A DNA stretch of 35,920 bases from a virus. This document shows, one piece after another, positions 18,956 to 27,135 of the stretch. How positions within the stretch are numbered: the stretch's first letter is position 1; every line of letters starts with the position of its first letter. The notes under the pieces were generated by a model, which made no database searches, was not told where the DNA came from, and saw nothing but the letters and a program-made list of their open reading frames with translations. The stretch spans positions 1 to 35,920 of IMG/VR virus record IMGVR_UViG_3300021335_000045; one strand, written 5' to 3'. A program made the position numbers and the translations under genes.

Positions 18956-21259
18956 TCTGCCTCTTATTGCGGTTTGTTTTTGTTGGAATTCAGATGTAGA
19001 TTCTAGAGACCTAGCTAATGCTGCTTCTGTTGTCCCTGATTTCTTCGTATCTGTCTTTTCTTGATTCCTTATTCTAATCATACTCAATCTTTGCGTAAAT
19101 TGTCCTTGAGAAAAACTATTCATAACTTGTGTTACTTGATACACTCCGCTAAATGCCTGTGGACTATAAGTTCCATCCTGATAAAAATCCATAAATCCTG
19201 CAGGATCTAGTTTATTATTGGTCATATTATGAGGATAATCAAACGGAGTTCTAAAATTTAACAAAATATGAACTTCGCTATCATGATGATTTAAACTGCC
19301 ATCTGCATTTAGATTTATAAATTCTTCACTAGGAACACTTAAATAATTTCCAAATCCACTATCTATTATATAATATGGGTCACCCCAAATTGTTAAACTT
19401 GTTGTTACAAGATCTACAGTACTATTCAAAATTGCATCATTAAAATCTCTTGCTACAGATGTAGTAACTTTATCAAGTCCACCACCACCAACTAATCCAG
19501 AGCCTTGCTTGTAACTTTCTTCCCATACTGTATTTCCTGTTTTTGAATCACTGTCTCCGCCAGAAGCAGGAAGTGCCTTAGGAATTTCTTCCGTGCCCGA
19601 CCTTCTACTAGCATTTGCATCTAAACTAGTTCCTTTATTTGCTCCAGCAAAAGGAGTATTTGCTAAAAAATATGCTCTATTAAAATTTATATCAAAATCT
19701 AAAATATTATCATTTTTTCCAGTGTAAATGTAATTGTATTCTTTTACACATTGTGCTTTTAATGCTTCAGTCAAGCTAGGTTGGGTGACTGGTGAATATC
19801 TACTGACATGCGTCTTATAAGTTAATACTTTATAAACATATAATCTTGGCGGTCTACCTTGTTTTATCTCTTGTGCTTCATCTTTCAAATTATAAACTTC
19901 TAAATCTATCTTGAACCAATCAATCATACCATTTTGATCAGGTGTCCTTGATCCTACCGTTCTACCAAAATGACTACTTAAAATTACTTCTTCTATAATT
20001 TCCTGAATTGTAGTTCCTGCTTTAAAAGTCAATGATGTTACATTGTCATCAACTTGTATTTGGTTTCTTTCAAAAATACCATCTTTATCATCTAGTTCAA
20101 CAAATCTAGGCCTACTAAAAGGTCGCTTTACACCATCTAAAATATTATCAACAATATTTGCTCTACCAATTATGTTATTTGCACGCCTTTCGTCTGCTTT
20201 GAATCTTGCAAATTCTCCCAGGTTGCTTCTCTTAATCATTACACCTAAAATAGTTTTGTCTTTATCATCTAACTCTGTATCAAACCAACCAGGTTTTGTA
20301 GCCACTCCACTAATAGATTGTTTCCATAATTTAGGTTTTGTCACTGCTAAATTAGATCTAATACTTGCGGCTACACTTTTTGTACCTTCATTAGAAAAAC
20401 TACCTGTAAAAATTTTATCTTTTGATTCTTTAGGAAAATAAATTACGTATTCATCTGCTGTAGTAACTTCTCCTTTTAATCTTTTTTCTTGCTCTCGCGA
20501 ATTTAATATAGTAGATAAACTGTACAATCCTGTTTGCAGCATTTCTTTAACTGTTGACCCTATCAACTTTACGTCAGTTTTCAACCCTTGTACAGTATCA
20601 GTTGCTGCTTGCTCTACCCAAGGAATTGCATCTATGTCATAAACACTGCCACCTTCTGTAACATTAAAATTTATGTTTACAATTTTAAAAGGAAACTGTC
20701 TTTTTAAATTTTTTTTCTCTAAATAATTTCCTTTATCATCCCAACCCTTAAATTCTACTGTTAGCAAATAAGCATTTTCTAAATAATTTGCTTGTGGACC
20801 CCTTGAAAGTTTACTTGCCAATTTTAATTCTTGTAAGAAAATACCCATACTATAAGGCTCAACAACTTGAAATTTTATTCTAGTTGCATTTGTGTGTCTC
20901 GATTTCCTATTTGGAGCAATAATACTATCTACTTCTACATTATCTATAAAATATTCAACACTTCCTTCACTTTCAGGTTCTGTAACAACTCCATCAACGC
21001 CTCCGCCCGACCTTAACAAAATAATTTTAGGACCATTTTTCCTATATGTGTCATGAGGAGCAGCGATCTCCTCATCATCCAAACAACTTAAAGTAAAAAC
21101 GTAATTGTAACTTGTATAATCTTCTAATTCATTTAAAAAAGGTATTGCTAAATTTGTCTGCCCATTAGATTTTTTTTCAGGACTTGCTGTTGCTTTATCA
21201 CTTGTACCGGATGCTGCTCCAGAATCAGATTGAGTTGTAACAGTAGGTTTTGAGGGCAT
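18935..21259 (-). CDS. gp27-like baseplate hub structural protein
   Basis: This 774-residue protein lies directly before the spike gene, where T4-type phages need a gp27-type hub connecting spike and tail tube. Residues about 1-35 are low-complexity (Ser, Thr, Ala, Lys). The next part has beta segments such as YNYVFTLSCL, then ATRIKFQVVEPYSMGIFLQEL and a YLLTVEFKGWDDKGNY strand pair typical of hub/tube-like folds. T4 gp27 is 391 residues, so this is about twice as long. The start at 21259 has AGGAA upstream, overlapping the gp53 stop. The structural assignment is good, but the specific gp27 equivalence is inferred from position and fold-like pattern. Confidence 0.6.
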   Translation of the reverse strand: MPSKPTVTTQSDSGAASGTSDKATASPEKKSNGQTNLAIPFLNELEDYTSYNYVFTLSCLDDEEIAAPHDTYRKNGPKIILLRSGGGVDGVVTEPESEGSVEYFIDNVEVDSIIAPNRKSRHTNATRIKFQVVEPYSMGIFLQELKLASKLSRGPQANYLENAYLLTVEFKGWDDKGNYLEKKNLKRQFPFKIVNINFNVTEGGSVYDIDAIPWVEQAATDTVQGLKTDVKLIGSTVKEMLQTGLYSLSTILNSREQEKRLKGEVTTADEYVIYFPKESKDKIFTGSFSNEGTKSVAASIRSNLAVTKPKLWKQSISGVATKPGWFDTELDDKDKTILGVMIKRSNLGEFARFKADERRANNIIGRANIVDNILDGVKRPFSRPRFVELDDKDGIFERNQIQVDDNVTSLTFKAGTTIQEIIEEVILSSHFGRTVGSRTPDQNGMIDWFKIDLEVYNLKDEAQEIKQGRPPRLYVYKVLTYKTHVSRYSPVTQPSLTEALKAQCVKEYNYIYTGKNDNILDFDINFNRAYFLANTPFAGANKGTSLDANASRRSGTEEIPKALPASGGDSDSKTGNTVWEESYKQGSGLVGGGGLDKVTTSVARDFNDAILNSTVDLVTTSLTIWGDPYYIIDSGFGNYLSVPSEEFINLNADGSLNHHDSEVHILLNFRTPFDYPHNMTNNKLDPAGFMDFYQDGTYSPQAFSGVYQVTQVMNSFSQGQFTQRLSMIRIRNQEKTDTKKSGTTEAALARSLESTSEFQQKQTAIRGRAGGASA

Positions 21260-21263
21260 ATTT

Positions 21264-21566
21264 TTAAGTTCCTAACATTCTTTTCAATGCAGATCCTTTA
21301 GGTAATTTAATTTCTAAACCTGCTACAAGATCATAAATTGGATCTTGTATTATATCCATATTACGTTGAGCAAATACCCACCATAAATTTGTATCATTAT
21401 ATAAATCATAAGCTAACAAATCTGGTCTATGGGTATATTGTGGTTGTACTGTATAAGTTACATCGTCATCTTCTGCTGGAACTGAACGTATAGATAATAA
21501 ACCTAAATAAAAATTATTTTCTATTTCTGTATTTGCCCAAGGGCTATTATTATTATATGTTGCCAT
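21264..21566 (-). CDS. 53: Baseplate wedge protein gp53
   Basis: This 100-residue protein carries the hallmark gp53 segment: YTVQPQYTHRPDLLAYDLYN followed by NLWWVFAQRN and QDPIYDLVAG. These belong to a LysM-like fold that clamps the wedge. T4 gp53 is 196 residues; compact versions of about 100 residues are usual in marine T4-like phages as far as I know. The start overlaps the previous stop (TAATG), so it is translationally coupled to the gp48-like gene. Confidence 0.9.
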   Translation of the reverse strand: MATYNNNSPWANTEIENNFYLGLLSIRSVPAEDDDVTYTVQPQYTHRPDLLAYDLYNDTNLWWVFAQRNMDIIQDPIYDLVAGLEIKLPKGSALKRMLGT

Positions 21567-22423
21567 TATAACATACCTTTCATATTGCCGCCTATATAAT
21601 ATCCTTTTACAAAATCTTGTAATGAGAATTTTTTTACTTGTCGTCTACTATACATAGGTATCAAAGTTACTGAAATTGTACTATTAGTCGGTACATAAGT
21701 ACCTTTAAAACCACCGACAACACCTTTTACTAAAATATAATCTATATCTGCAGGTAACTCTACATTAAAATTTGTAACTACAACAGGAACGTCTTTGAAT
21801 ACGTAATCACCATATCCATTTAATTTAATTACAGGAGGAGGAGCGCCTACATTTTCAGTTTCTCCATATGCCATTTTTGTTACAGAACGCAAATAATGAG
21901 TAGCAGCAATCCAATATTCTCCATCTGTTTCGTTTTCTACTGGAAATTCTCCTGTAATGGTTATATTTTCAAGGGCAGAATTTTGATATGCATAAAAAGG
22001 ATAATTACTATGTATAGGTTTTATCGGAGTATAAGAAGCAGTATGATTCAACATTACAGAAGGCGTTAAAGGAAACACCAATGCACTGTCAGAATTCACT
22101 AAAGGTTCTGTCTGTGAATTATCATAACCTGGAGCTAAACTTAATTTAACTCTCCAGTCTGGAATTTCATTCTCATTTGCTCCCCAAGTAGCTGAATCAT
22201 TATTGCTAGGTTGTTCAGGTTCTCCGCCAATTGGTAATCCAAATTTTCTAATTTCGGCTGCAAATCCAGAGCTACTTATGCCAGCACTTATTGATTTGCC
22301 AGCATTAGAAATAGTACCACCAATTGCTGCAGCACCGTCGCCTACATATGCTGAAAAAGATTTTGTTGGTTCTTTTCCGGCAGCATTTGTAACGCTACTT
22401 GTATCTATTTTTGGAAAAGTCAT
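21566..22423 (-). CDS. 48: Baseplate tail-tube cap protein gp48-like
   Basis: This 285-residue protein is the first gene of the leftward structural operon. The N-terminal about 75 residues are Ser/Gly/Ala-rich. The rest is beta-rich, with LTPSVMLNHTASY, a YPFYAYQNSALENITITGEF segment, GEYWIAATHYLRSVTKMAYG, and a GAPPPVIKLNGYGDYVF motif followed by an ELPADIDYI strand. This pattern is that of the T4 gp48/gp54 tube-initiator family (T4 gp48 364 residues, gp54 320). Which of the two paralogues it represents cannot be settled by eye. The start at 22423 has AGGAG ten bases upstream, and two late octamers lie just beyond. Confidence 0.75.
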   Translation of the reverse strand: MTFPKIDTSSVTNAAGKEPTKSFSAYVGDGAAAIGGTISNAGKSISAGISSSGFAAEIRKFGLPIGGEPEQPSNNDSATWGANENEIPDWRVKLSLAPGYDNSQTEPLVNSDSALVFPLTPSVMLNHTASYTPIKPIHSNYPFYAYQNSALENITITGEFPVENETDGEYWIAATHYLRSVTKMAYGETENVGAPPPVIKLNGYGDYVFKDVPVVVTNFNVELPADIDYILVKGVVGGFKGTYVPTNSTISVTLIPMYSRRQVKKFSLQDFVKGYYIGGNMKGML

Positions 22424-22438
22424 TGTCTATGAACTCCT

Positions 22439-22446
22439 TATTTATA
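22439..22446 (-). promoter_or_regulatory. Late promoter octamer TATAAATA (leftward)
   Basis: On the minus strand this is an exact match to the T4 late consensus TATAAATA, 15 bases before the gp48-like start. If it sits at -13 to -6, transcription starts near 22433. The AGGAG ribosome site would then lie just outside the message. The second octamer upstream would keep it. Confidence 0.6.
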
Positions 22447-22449
22447 AAG

Positions 22450-22457
22450 TATTTATT
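22450..22457 (-). promoter_or_regulatory. Second late-type octamer AATAAATA (leftward)
   Basis: A 7-of-8 match to TATAAATA lies three bases upstream of the exact octamer. A start near 22444 would give a 21-base leader that contains AGGAG, so this copy may be the one that makes translatable message. It overlaps the -35 hexamer of the rightward promoter by two bases. Confidence 0.45.
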
Positions 22458-22484
22458 GACTTTTTAAACTACGTATATTATAAT
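22456..22484 (+). promoter_or_regulatory. Sigma70-type early promoter for gp55-47-46 operon
   Basis: TTGACT (22456-22461) and TATAAT (22479-22484) are separated by exactly 17 bases. That is one mismatch from the bacterial housekeeping consensus. A start near 22491 would give a leader of about 15 bases with GGAG (22498-22501) before the gp55 ATG at 22506. Confidence 0.8.
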
Positions 22485-22505
22485 TATAACTCATATTGGA
22501 GAATT

Positions 22506-23288
22506 ATGAAAAAAACAAACTATCTAAATAACAAAGATATCCTTAGAGAAATTCACAAAAGTAAAAGTACTTTTTGCAGTTTTACTAGTCCATCATTTAA
22601 TCAATTTGACATTATCATACACTCGTTAAATGACATTAATCAAGAAATAATTATTGATGCTAAAAAAAATTATATTAAAAGAAATTCGTTAGATAAAGAT
22701 TTTAACGATATAGAAAAAAATGAGCTTGTGTTTAGAATTATGACATACGATCATATTCCAGACCAACCTGGAAGGAAAAAAAATCCTAAAACAATTGCAG
22801 ATCGAAAAGTAAAATTAAACTTTCCTCCATTTCAACATTGGAAATTTAATGATAAAGATGAATTATTTTGTGTCGGTAAAAGCCATTGGAAAGGAGACCT
22901 TACAGATGGTTGTTTTTCTTTAAATCACGGAATTCCTACAGATAAATTAGCTCTAATGTGGATGAAACTTTGTGAAAGATATGCTACACGTGGTAATGTA
23001 AGAGGATATACTTACAATGACGAAATGAGAGGTCAGGCAATCTTACAATTAGCACAAATTGGTCTTCAATTTGACGAATCTAAAAGCCAAAATCCATTTG
23101 CATATTACACAGCAGCAGTTACAAATAGTTTTGTTAGAGTAATTAATCTAGAAAAACGAAATCAAAACATTCGCGACGATATTTTGGAAATGAACAATAT
23201 GAATCCTAGTTATACTAGACAAGCAAATGACGAATGGGCGGTTGCATTAAAACGAGAAGCTGAATTCCAAGAAAACAATACATTCTAA
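22506..23288 (+). CDS. 55: Late-transcription sigma factor gp55-like
   Basis: gp55 replaces host sigma on RNA polymerase and recognises TATAAATA late promoters. The 260-residue product begins MKKTNYLNNKDILREI, matching the NYVNNKELLQAI start of T4 gp55. The sigma-like core is near residues 160-225: RYATRGNVRGYTYNDEMRGQ, then FDESKSQNPFAYYTAAVTNSFVR. Between them is an insertion of about 115 residues (KSTFCSF through LNHGIPT) that T4 gp55 (185 residues) lacks. From memory, similar insertions occur in other marine T4-like phages. The frame is open upstream to 22203, but the ATG at 22506 is chosen because GGAG lies four bases before it and the upstream part overlaps the promoter and the opposite gene. 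It precedes gp47 and gp46, as in related phages. Confidence 0.88.
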   Translation: MKKTNYLNNKDILREIHKSKSTFCSFTSPSFNQFDIIIHSLNDINQEIIIDAKKNYIKRNSLDKDFNDIEKNELVFRIMTYDHIPDQPGRKKNPKTIADRKVKLNFPPFQHWKFNDKDELFCVGKSHWKGDLTDGCFSLNHGIPTDKLALMWMKLCERYATRGNVRGYTYNDEMRGQAILQLAQIGLQFDESKSQNPFAYYTAAVTNSFVRVINLEKRNQNIRDDILEMNNMNPSYTRQANDEWAVALKREAEFQENNTF

Positions 23289-23294
23289 ATTTTT

Positions 23295-24305
23295 ATGTTT
23301 AAAAAAGCAGCAGTCTTTACAGACATACATTTTGGTCTTAAAGGCAATAGTAAAATACACAATGACGATTGTGAAAATTTCGTTGACTGGTTTATCGAAA
23401 CTGCACAAGAAAATAACTGCGAAACTGGAATATTTTGCGGAGACTGGCATCATAATCGTAATAGTTTAAATCTTACAACAATGCAGGCTACCCTCCGTAG
23501 TTTAGAAAAATTAGGTGCAGCATTTGATACTTTTTTTATTTTTACAGGTAATCACGATTTATATTACAAGGACAAGCGTGATGTAAGCTCTACTGACTTT
23601 GCTAGACATATAGAAGGTATAGAATTTGTTAATTCGTTTACAGAAATTGACGATGTTGCACTTGTACCTTGGTTAGTAGGTGATGAATGGAAACTAATCG
23701 AGCAATGTAAAGCCAAATACATGTTTGGACATTTCGAATTACCTCATTTTTATATGAATGCTATGGTAAAAATGCCTGAACATGGTGATTTACGTCCTGA
23801 GCATTTTAAAAATCAAGACCTTGTGTTCAGTGGTCACTTCCATAAACGTCAAAAACAAGGTAAGATACAGTACATTGGTAATGCATTTCCTCACAACTAC
23901 GCAGATGCAGGCGACGACGAACGTGGTATGATGATATTTGATCGTGAAAATAACCTTGCACCTCAATATATTAATTGGTCAAATGCACCTAAGTATCGTA
24001 CCACAACACTAAGTAAGCTACTAGATCCACAAGCAAACATAATTAAACCAAATATGTATCTTAGGGTTACACTAGACTTACCAATATCATATGAAGAAGC
24101 ACAATTTATCAAAGAAACATATATATCGCAATACAATTGTAGAGAAATTGTGCTTATTCCACAGAAACAGATTGAAGAAATATCAACAGAACTAGATATT
24201 AGCCAGTTTGAAACAGTAGATGAGATTGTTTCTAAAGAAATTAATGCAATCGACAGCGAAAACTTCAACAAAAACACACTGTTAGACATTTATAACGAAC
24301 TATAA
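23295..24305 (+). CDS. 47: Recombination endonuclease subunit gp47 (Mre11/SbcD-like)
   Basis: This 336-residue metallophosphoesterase acts with gp46 in DNA end resection for recombination-dependent replication. The motifs in order are DIH (10-12), GDWHH (49-53), GNHD (85-88), GHFE (145-148) and GHFH (180-183). All metal-binding histidines and aspartates are present, and the length is close to T4 gp47 (339). It starts six bases after the gp55 stop. No clear Shine-Dalgarno is visible, so it may be coupled to gp55 translation. Its stop overlaps the gp46 start (TAATG). Confidence 0.95.
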   Translation: MFKKAAVFTDIHFGLKGNSKIHNDDCENFVDWFIETAQENNCETGIFCGDWHHNRNSLNLTTMQATLRSLEKLGAAFDTFFIFTGNHDLYYKDKRDVSSTDFARHIEGIEFVNSFTEIDDVALVPWLVGDEWKLIEQCKAKYMFGHFELPHFYMNAMVKMPEHGDLRPEHFKNQDLVFSGHFHKRQKQGKIQYIGNAFPHNYADAGDDERGMMIFDRENNLAPQYINWSNAPKYRTTTLSKLLDPQANIIKPNMYLRVTLDLPISYEEAQFIKETYISQYNCREIVLIPQKQIEEISTELDISQFETVDEIVSKEINAIDSENFNKNTLLDIYNEL

Positions 24306-26080
24306 TGCCAATTAAAATAAAAGACCTTACGGTTAAAAACTTTATGAGCGTTGGTAATCAAACGCAAGCAATAGATTTTAGCAAAGAACAATTAACACTA
24401 GTTTTAGGCGAAAATTTAGATCAAGGCGGTGACGATACTGGATCTCGTAACGGTACTGGAAAAACTACCATTATAAATGCACTATCATACGCATTATACG
24501 GACAGGCACTTACTAATATTAAGAGAAACAACTTAATTAACAAGACAAACAGTAAAGGAATGTTGGTTACATTACATTTTGAGAAGAATAATACCGACTA
24601 CAGGATAGAAAGAGGTAGATCTCCAAATGTAATGAAGTTTTATATTAATAATCAAGAACAGGAAATAGTAGACGAGAGCCAAGGAGACAGTAGGAAGACA
24701 CAAGAGGCTATAAATGAGCTACTTGGTATGAGTCATGACATGTTTAAACATGTTGTTGCACTTAATACCTATACGGAACCGTTCCTTAACATGCGACAGA
24801 ATGATCAAAGGATGATTATTGAACAACTGCTAGGTATTACACTGTTATCTGAAAAGGCAGAACGGCTTAAAGAACAGGTACGGAGTACCAAAGAAGCTAT
24901 ATCTGAAGAAGAAGCACGGATTAGAGCAGTGCAAACCAGTAACGAACACATACAAGAAAGTATTGATAGCTTAAAACTAAAACAATCTGCCTGGAAAGCA
25001 CAAAAGGAAAAAGGAATCGGTAAATTACAACGTAGTATAACCGAATTAGAAGAGTTAGACATAGATAACGAGCTAAACTTACACACAAAACTCGCCGATT
25101 GGAATGAACACAACAACGCAATTACAGCACTAAACAAGGAACGTGCTACATTAGAAAGCGCTCTATCTCGTGCAGATAAAACAGTTGATAAAGTCAAAAA
25201 GGATATCGAAGAATTAGAAACTGCTATATGTTACGCATGTAATCAACCATTGCATGCTGATAAAAAACAGGAAATGGTTAATAAAAAGTCCAAAGAACTG
25301 GAAGATGCTGTTACATATCAAACAGAAATCACAAGAAAATTAACAGATGTTGAACAAGGATTAATAGAAATTGGTGATATTAATGGCAGGCCTAATACTT
25401 TTTATGACACAGTTAAGGAAGCATACGAGCATAAAGAAAATGTAGGTCAATTACGTAGTTTACTTGAACGTACCTTAGCAGAAACAGATCCATACCAAGA
25501 ACAGATTGATGAATTGTCACAAACTGCACTACAGGACATTGTTTGGGATACTGTAAACACGCTTACAGACTATAAAGAGCATCAAGAATTCCTATTAAAA
25601 TTGTTAACCAACAAAGATTCGTTCATTAGGAAGAAGATAATTGATCAAAATCTTGCATATCTTAACAATAGGCTTACTTATTACCTAGATAAGCTAGGTT
25701 TACCACATCAAGTTACATTCCAAAACGATCTAGCAGTAGAAATTACCCAGCTTGGACAGGATTTAGACTTTGATAACCTTAGCAGAGGCGAAAGGAACAG
25801 GCTAATACTCGGTATGAGCTTTGCATTCCGTGATGTATGGGAGAGTTTATATCAAAATATTAATTTATTGTTTATTGACGAGCTAATTGACAGCGGAATG
25901 GATACTGCAGGAGTAGAAGGTTCACTTGCAGTAATTAAAAAAATGGGTCGAGAACGAGAAAAAAATGTTTTCCTTATCAGTCACAAGGATGAATTAATTG
26001 GAAGGGTTAATCATGTGTTAAAAGTTATTAAGGAAAATGGATTTACATCTTACAGTAATGATTTAGAGGTTACAATATGA
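24305..26080 (+). CDS. 46: Recombination endonuclease subunit gp46 (Rad50/SbcC-like)
   Basis: This 591-residue ABC-type ATPase is the partner of gp47. The Walker A motif is NGTGKTT (49-55). A long coiled coil (about 180-430) is interrupted by a zinc-hook CYAC (309-312). Then come the ABC signature LSRGERNRL (492-500), Walker B NLLFIDE (about 519-525) and the LISHKDE switch segment. All expected parts are present, so it should be active. Its length is close to T4 gp46 (560). It overlaps gp47 (TAATG) and the next gene (ATGA), so the block is translationally linked. Confidence 0.95.
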   Translation: MPIKIKDLTVKNFMSVGNQTQAIDFSKEQLTLVLGENLDQGGDDTGSRNGTGKTTIINALSYALYGQALTNIKRNNLINKTNSKGMLVTLHFEKNNTDYRIERGRSPNVMKFYINNQEQEIVDESQGDSRKTQEAINELLGMSHDMFKHVVALNTYTEPFLNMRQNDQRMIIEQLLGITLLSEKAERLKEQVRSTKEAISEEEARIRAVQTSNEHIQESIDSLKLKQSAWKAQKEKGIGKLQRSITELEELDIDNELNLHTKLADWNEHNNAITALNKERATLESALSRADKTVDKVKKDIEELETAICYACNQPLHADKKQEMVNKKSKELEDAVTYQTEITRKLTDVEQGLIEIGDINGRPNTFYDTVKEAYEHKENVGQLRSLLERTLAETDPYQEQIDELSQTALQDIVWDTVNTLTDYKEHQEFLLKLLTNKDSFIRKKIIDQNLAYLNNRLTYYLDKLGLPHQVTFQNDLAVEITQLGQDLDFDNLSRGERNRLILGMSFAFRDVWESLYQNINLLFIDELIDSGMDTAGVEGSLAVIKKMGREREKNVFLISHKDELIGRVNHVLKVIKENGFTSYSNDLEVTI

Positions 26081-26313
26081 TAATAGACGACACACACGAC
26101 TTACTTACGAAAGCATACTTAGAATATTTTATTGAAAATGAAAAGTTTGAACGTAAATTATCATGTAGAACTCACGCTTCGAGCCGGAGATCTTTAAGAA
26201 GGATAATTACTTTAGCTAGACAAAGACAAAAAGAAATCCACGAGAAGTATGCCATCGAAAAGCAAATCAAAAGGCAAAGGGTTCGAGAGAGAAATAGCAA
26301 AACATCTCTCTGA
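26077..26313 (+). CDS. Small conserved-type protein following gp46, unknown function
   Basis: This 78-residue, strongly basic, probably helical protein has the pattern LTKAYLEYFIENEKFERK, a Ser/Arg-rich turn, then LRRIITLARQRQKEIHEK. Small proteins of this pattern directly after gp46 are familiar from marine T4-like phages, but no function is known to me. It starts in an ATGA overlap with gp46. Its last 65 bases overlap the following nuclease gene in another frame. The two readings share this DNA, so its C-terminal RQRVRERNSKTSL is probably not strongly constrained. Confidence 0.7.
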   Translation: MIIDDTHDLLTKAYLEYFIENEKFERKLSCRTHASSRRSLRRIITLARQRQKEIHEKYAIEKQIKRQRVRERNSKTSL

Positions 26314-26764
26314 AATGTACAAAGATTCATTTACTAGAGTTCCAGACAGTGGTGCTTTTACTGGAGGTAAGAATAATTATCGCAGAGAAACACTAACAGA
26401 AGGACAAGTTAGAGCCCATAAAGGAGATATTATACCTCCTGACGATTGGAAATACTTTAATGCAGAATGTAAAAATTATGCAGGATTCCCCTTCCATCAA
26501 TTACTCAACAAAGGCCCCATACCACAACTTGAAAATTGGCTACAACAAACACTTGAGGCAGCTGACCAAGGCGATGTAAACATCCTCTTTATGAAATTTG
26601 ACCGCATAGGCAAATATATCGCATACCAATTACCACAAAATTTCAAAACCAATAGGCACTTAGACTACACGGACAAGGCTAACAACACTTGGAGACTTAC
26701 AGGTTACAATGACTTCTTTGAATTGAACAAAGAAGCGTTTGAATCCTGTTGTACAGGCGCTTAA
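26249..26764 (+). CDS. PD-(D/E)XK-type nuclease (Holliday-junction-resolvase-like)
   Basis: The 171-residue product begins with a basic Lys/Ser tail and then KGKGFEREIAKHLSE (Glu13 and Glu15). These are followed by KGDII (Asp60) and AECKNY (Glu73-Cys-Lys75). This E...D...ExK spacing is that of PD-(D/E)XK nucleases such as archaeal Hjc-type resolvases. A VPDSGAFTGGKN loop precedes the catalytic core. In context (after gp46/47) it may process recombination intermediates or branched DNA before packaging. That role is inference. The ATG at 26249 lies inside the preceding gene with only a weak GAG upstream. The catalytic residues are visible; the exact subfamily is not certain. Confidence 0.7.
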   Translation: MPSKSKSKGKGFEREIAKHLSEMYKDSFTRVPDSGAFTGGKNNYRRETLTEGQVRAHKGDIIPPDDWKYFNAECKNYAGFPFHQLLNKGPIPQLENWLQQTLEAADQGDVNILFMKFDRIGKYIAYQLPQNFKTNRHLDYTDKANNTWRLTGYNDFFELNKEAFESCCTGA

Positions 26765-26769
26765 GGCTA

Positions 26770-27055
26770 TATACGAGACACTGTTTGATTAGGGTTGCCT
26801 AATCCATCTTGAGGTGTTGTTTGTACACAACACCGGATACTGGTGCGTCTCACTCACGATAACCCCTAAAAACCTCTAGCACTAGGAACGAAGCAGAGGA
26901 TAGTGTAAGTTTTACTTACATGATGTCGGTGTAGGTAAGGGAAAGGCAGGAGCCCTTGGGGTCGTACAAAACACCTACTTCATAGTCACGGCAAATGCAA
27001 CTCACATGAAACATTTCCTAAAAGACTTGGAACCTTTGTACAGGTTCCGTCTGAC
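26770..27055 (+). ncRNA. Candidate structured non-coding RNA in GC-rich island
   Basis: No ORF is seen here. A hand count gives 125 G/C in 280 bases (about 45%) for 26781-27060, against 14 of 60 just downstream. Visible pairings are listed next. GAGAC 26775-26779 with GTCTC 26847-26851 encloses two hairpins: stem GATTAGG/CCTAATC with loop GTTG (26787-26804), and stem GGTGTTGT/ACAACACC with loop TTGTAC (26813-26834). CCTCT 26873-26877 with AGAGG 26895-26899 interlocks with CACTA 26880-26884 and TAGTG 26901-26905, an H-type pseudoknot layout. TGTAAGT/ACTTACA with loop TTT spans 26904-26920. GTAGGT/ACCTAC plus AAGGG/CCCTT lie in 26931-26978. AGAC-GGAACCT/AGGTTCC-GTCT with loop TTGTAC spans 27023-27052. 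It matches no RNA family I recognise. Strand is assumed from the flanking operon, because hairpins look alike on both strands. Confidence 0.5.
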
Positions 27056-27135
27056 CAAAACAATCTACATGAACCATTAATTGATTCTAATTTATATAAG
27101 CTTAAAAAAATGTGTTAGAGCGTAAGCGAAAACAC
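27056..27135. other. AT-rich spacer between candidate RNA and next gene
   Basis: About 80 bases with low GC and no coding signal. The only visible element is a weak imperfect hairpin (GTGTT near 27111 with AACAC near 27131). No T-run terminator follows it. Confidence 0.4.

Noticed and set aside
22203-22505. Upstream extension of the gp55 frame
   Set aside because: It overlaps the opposite gp48-like gene and both promoters; GGAG and similarity to gp55 start at the ATG at 22506.
27029-27048. Intrinsic terminator of the gp55 operon
   Set aside because: The stem is strong, but no T-run follows on either strand.
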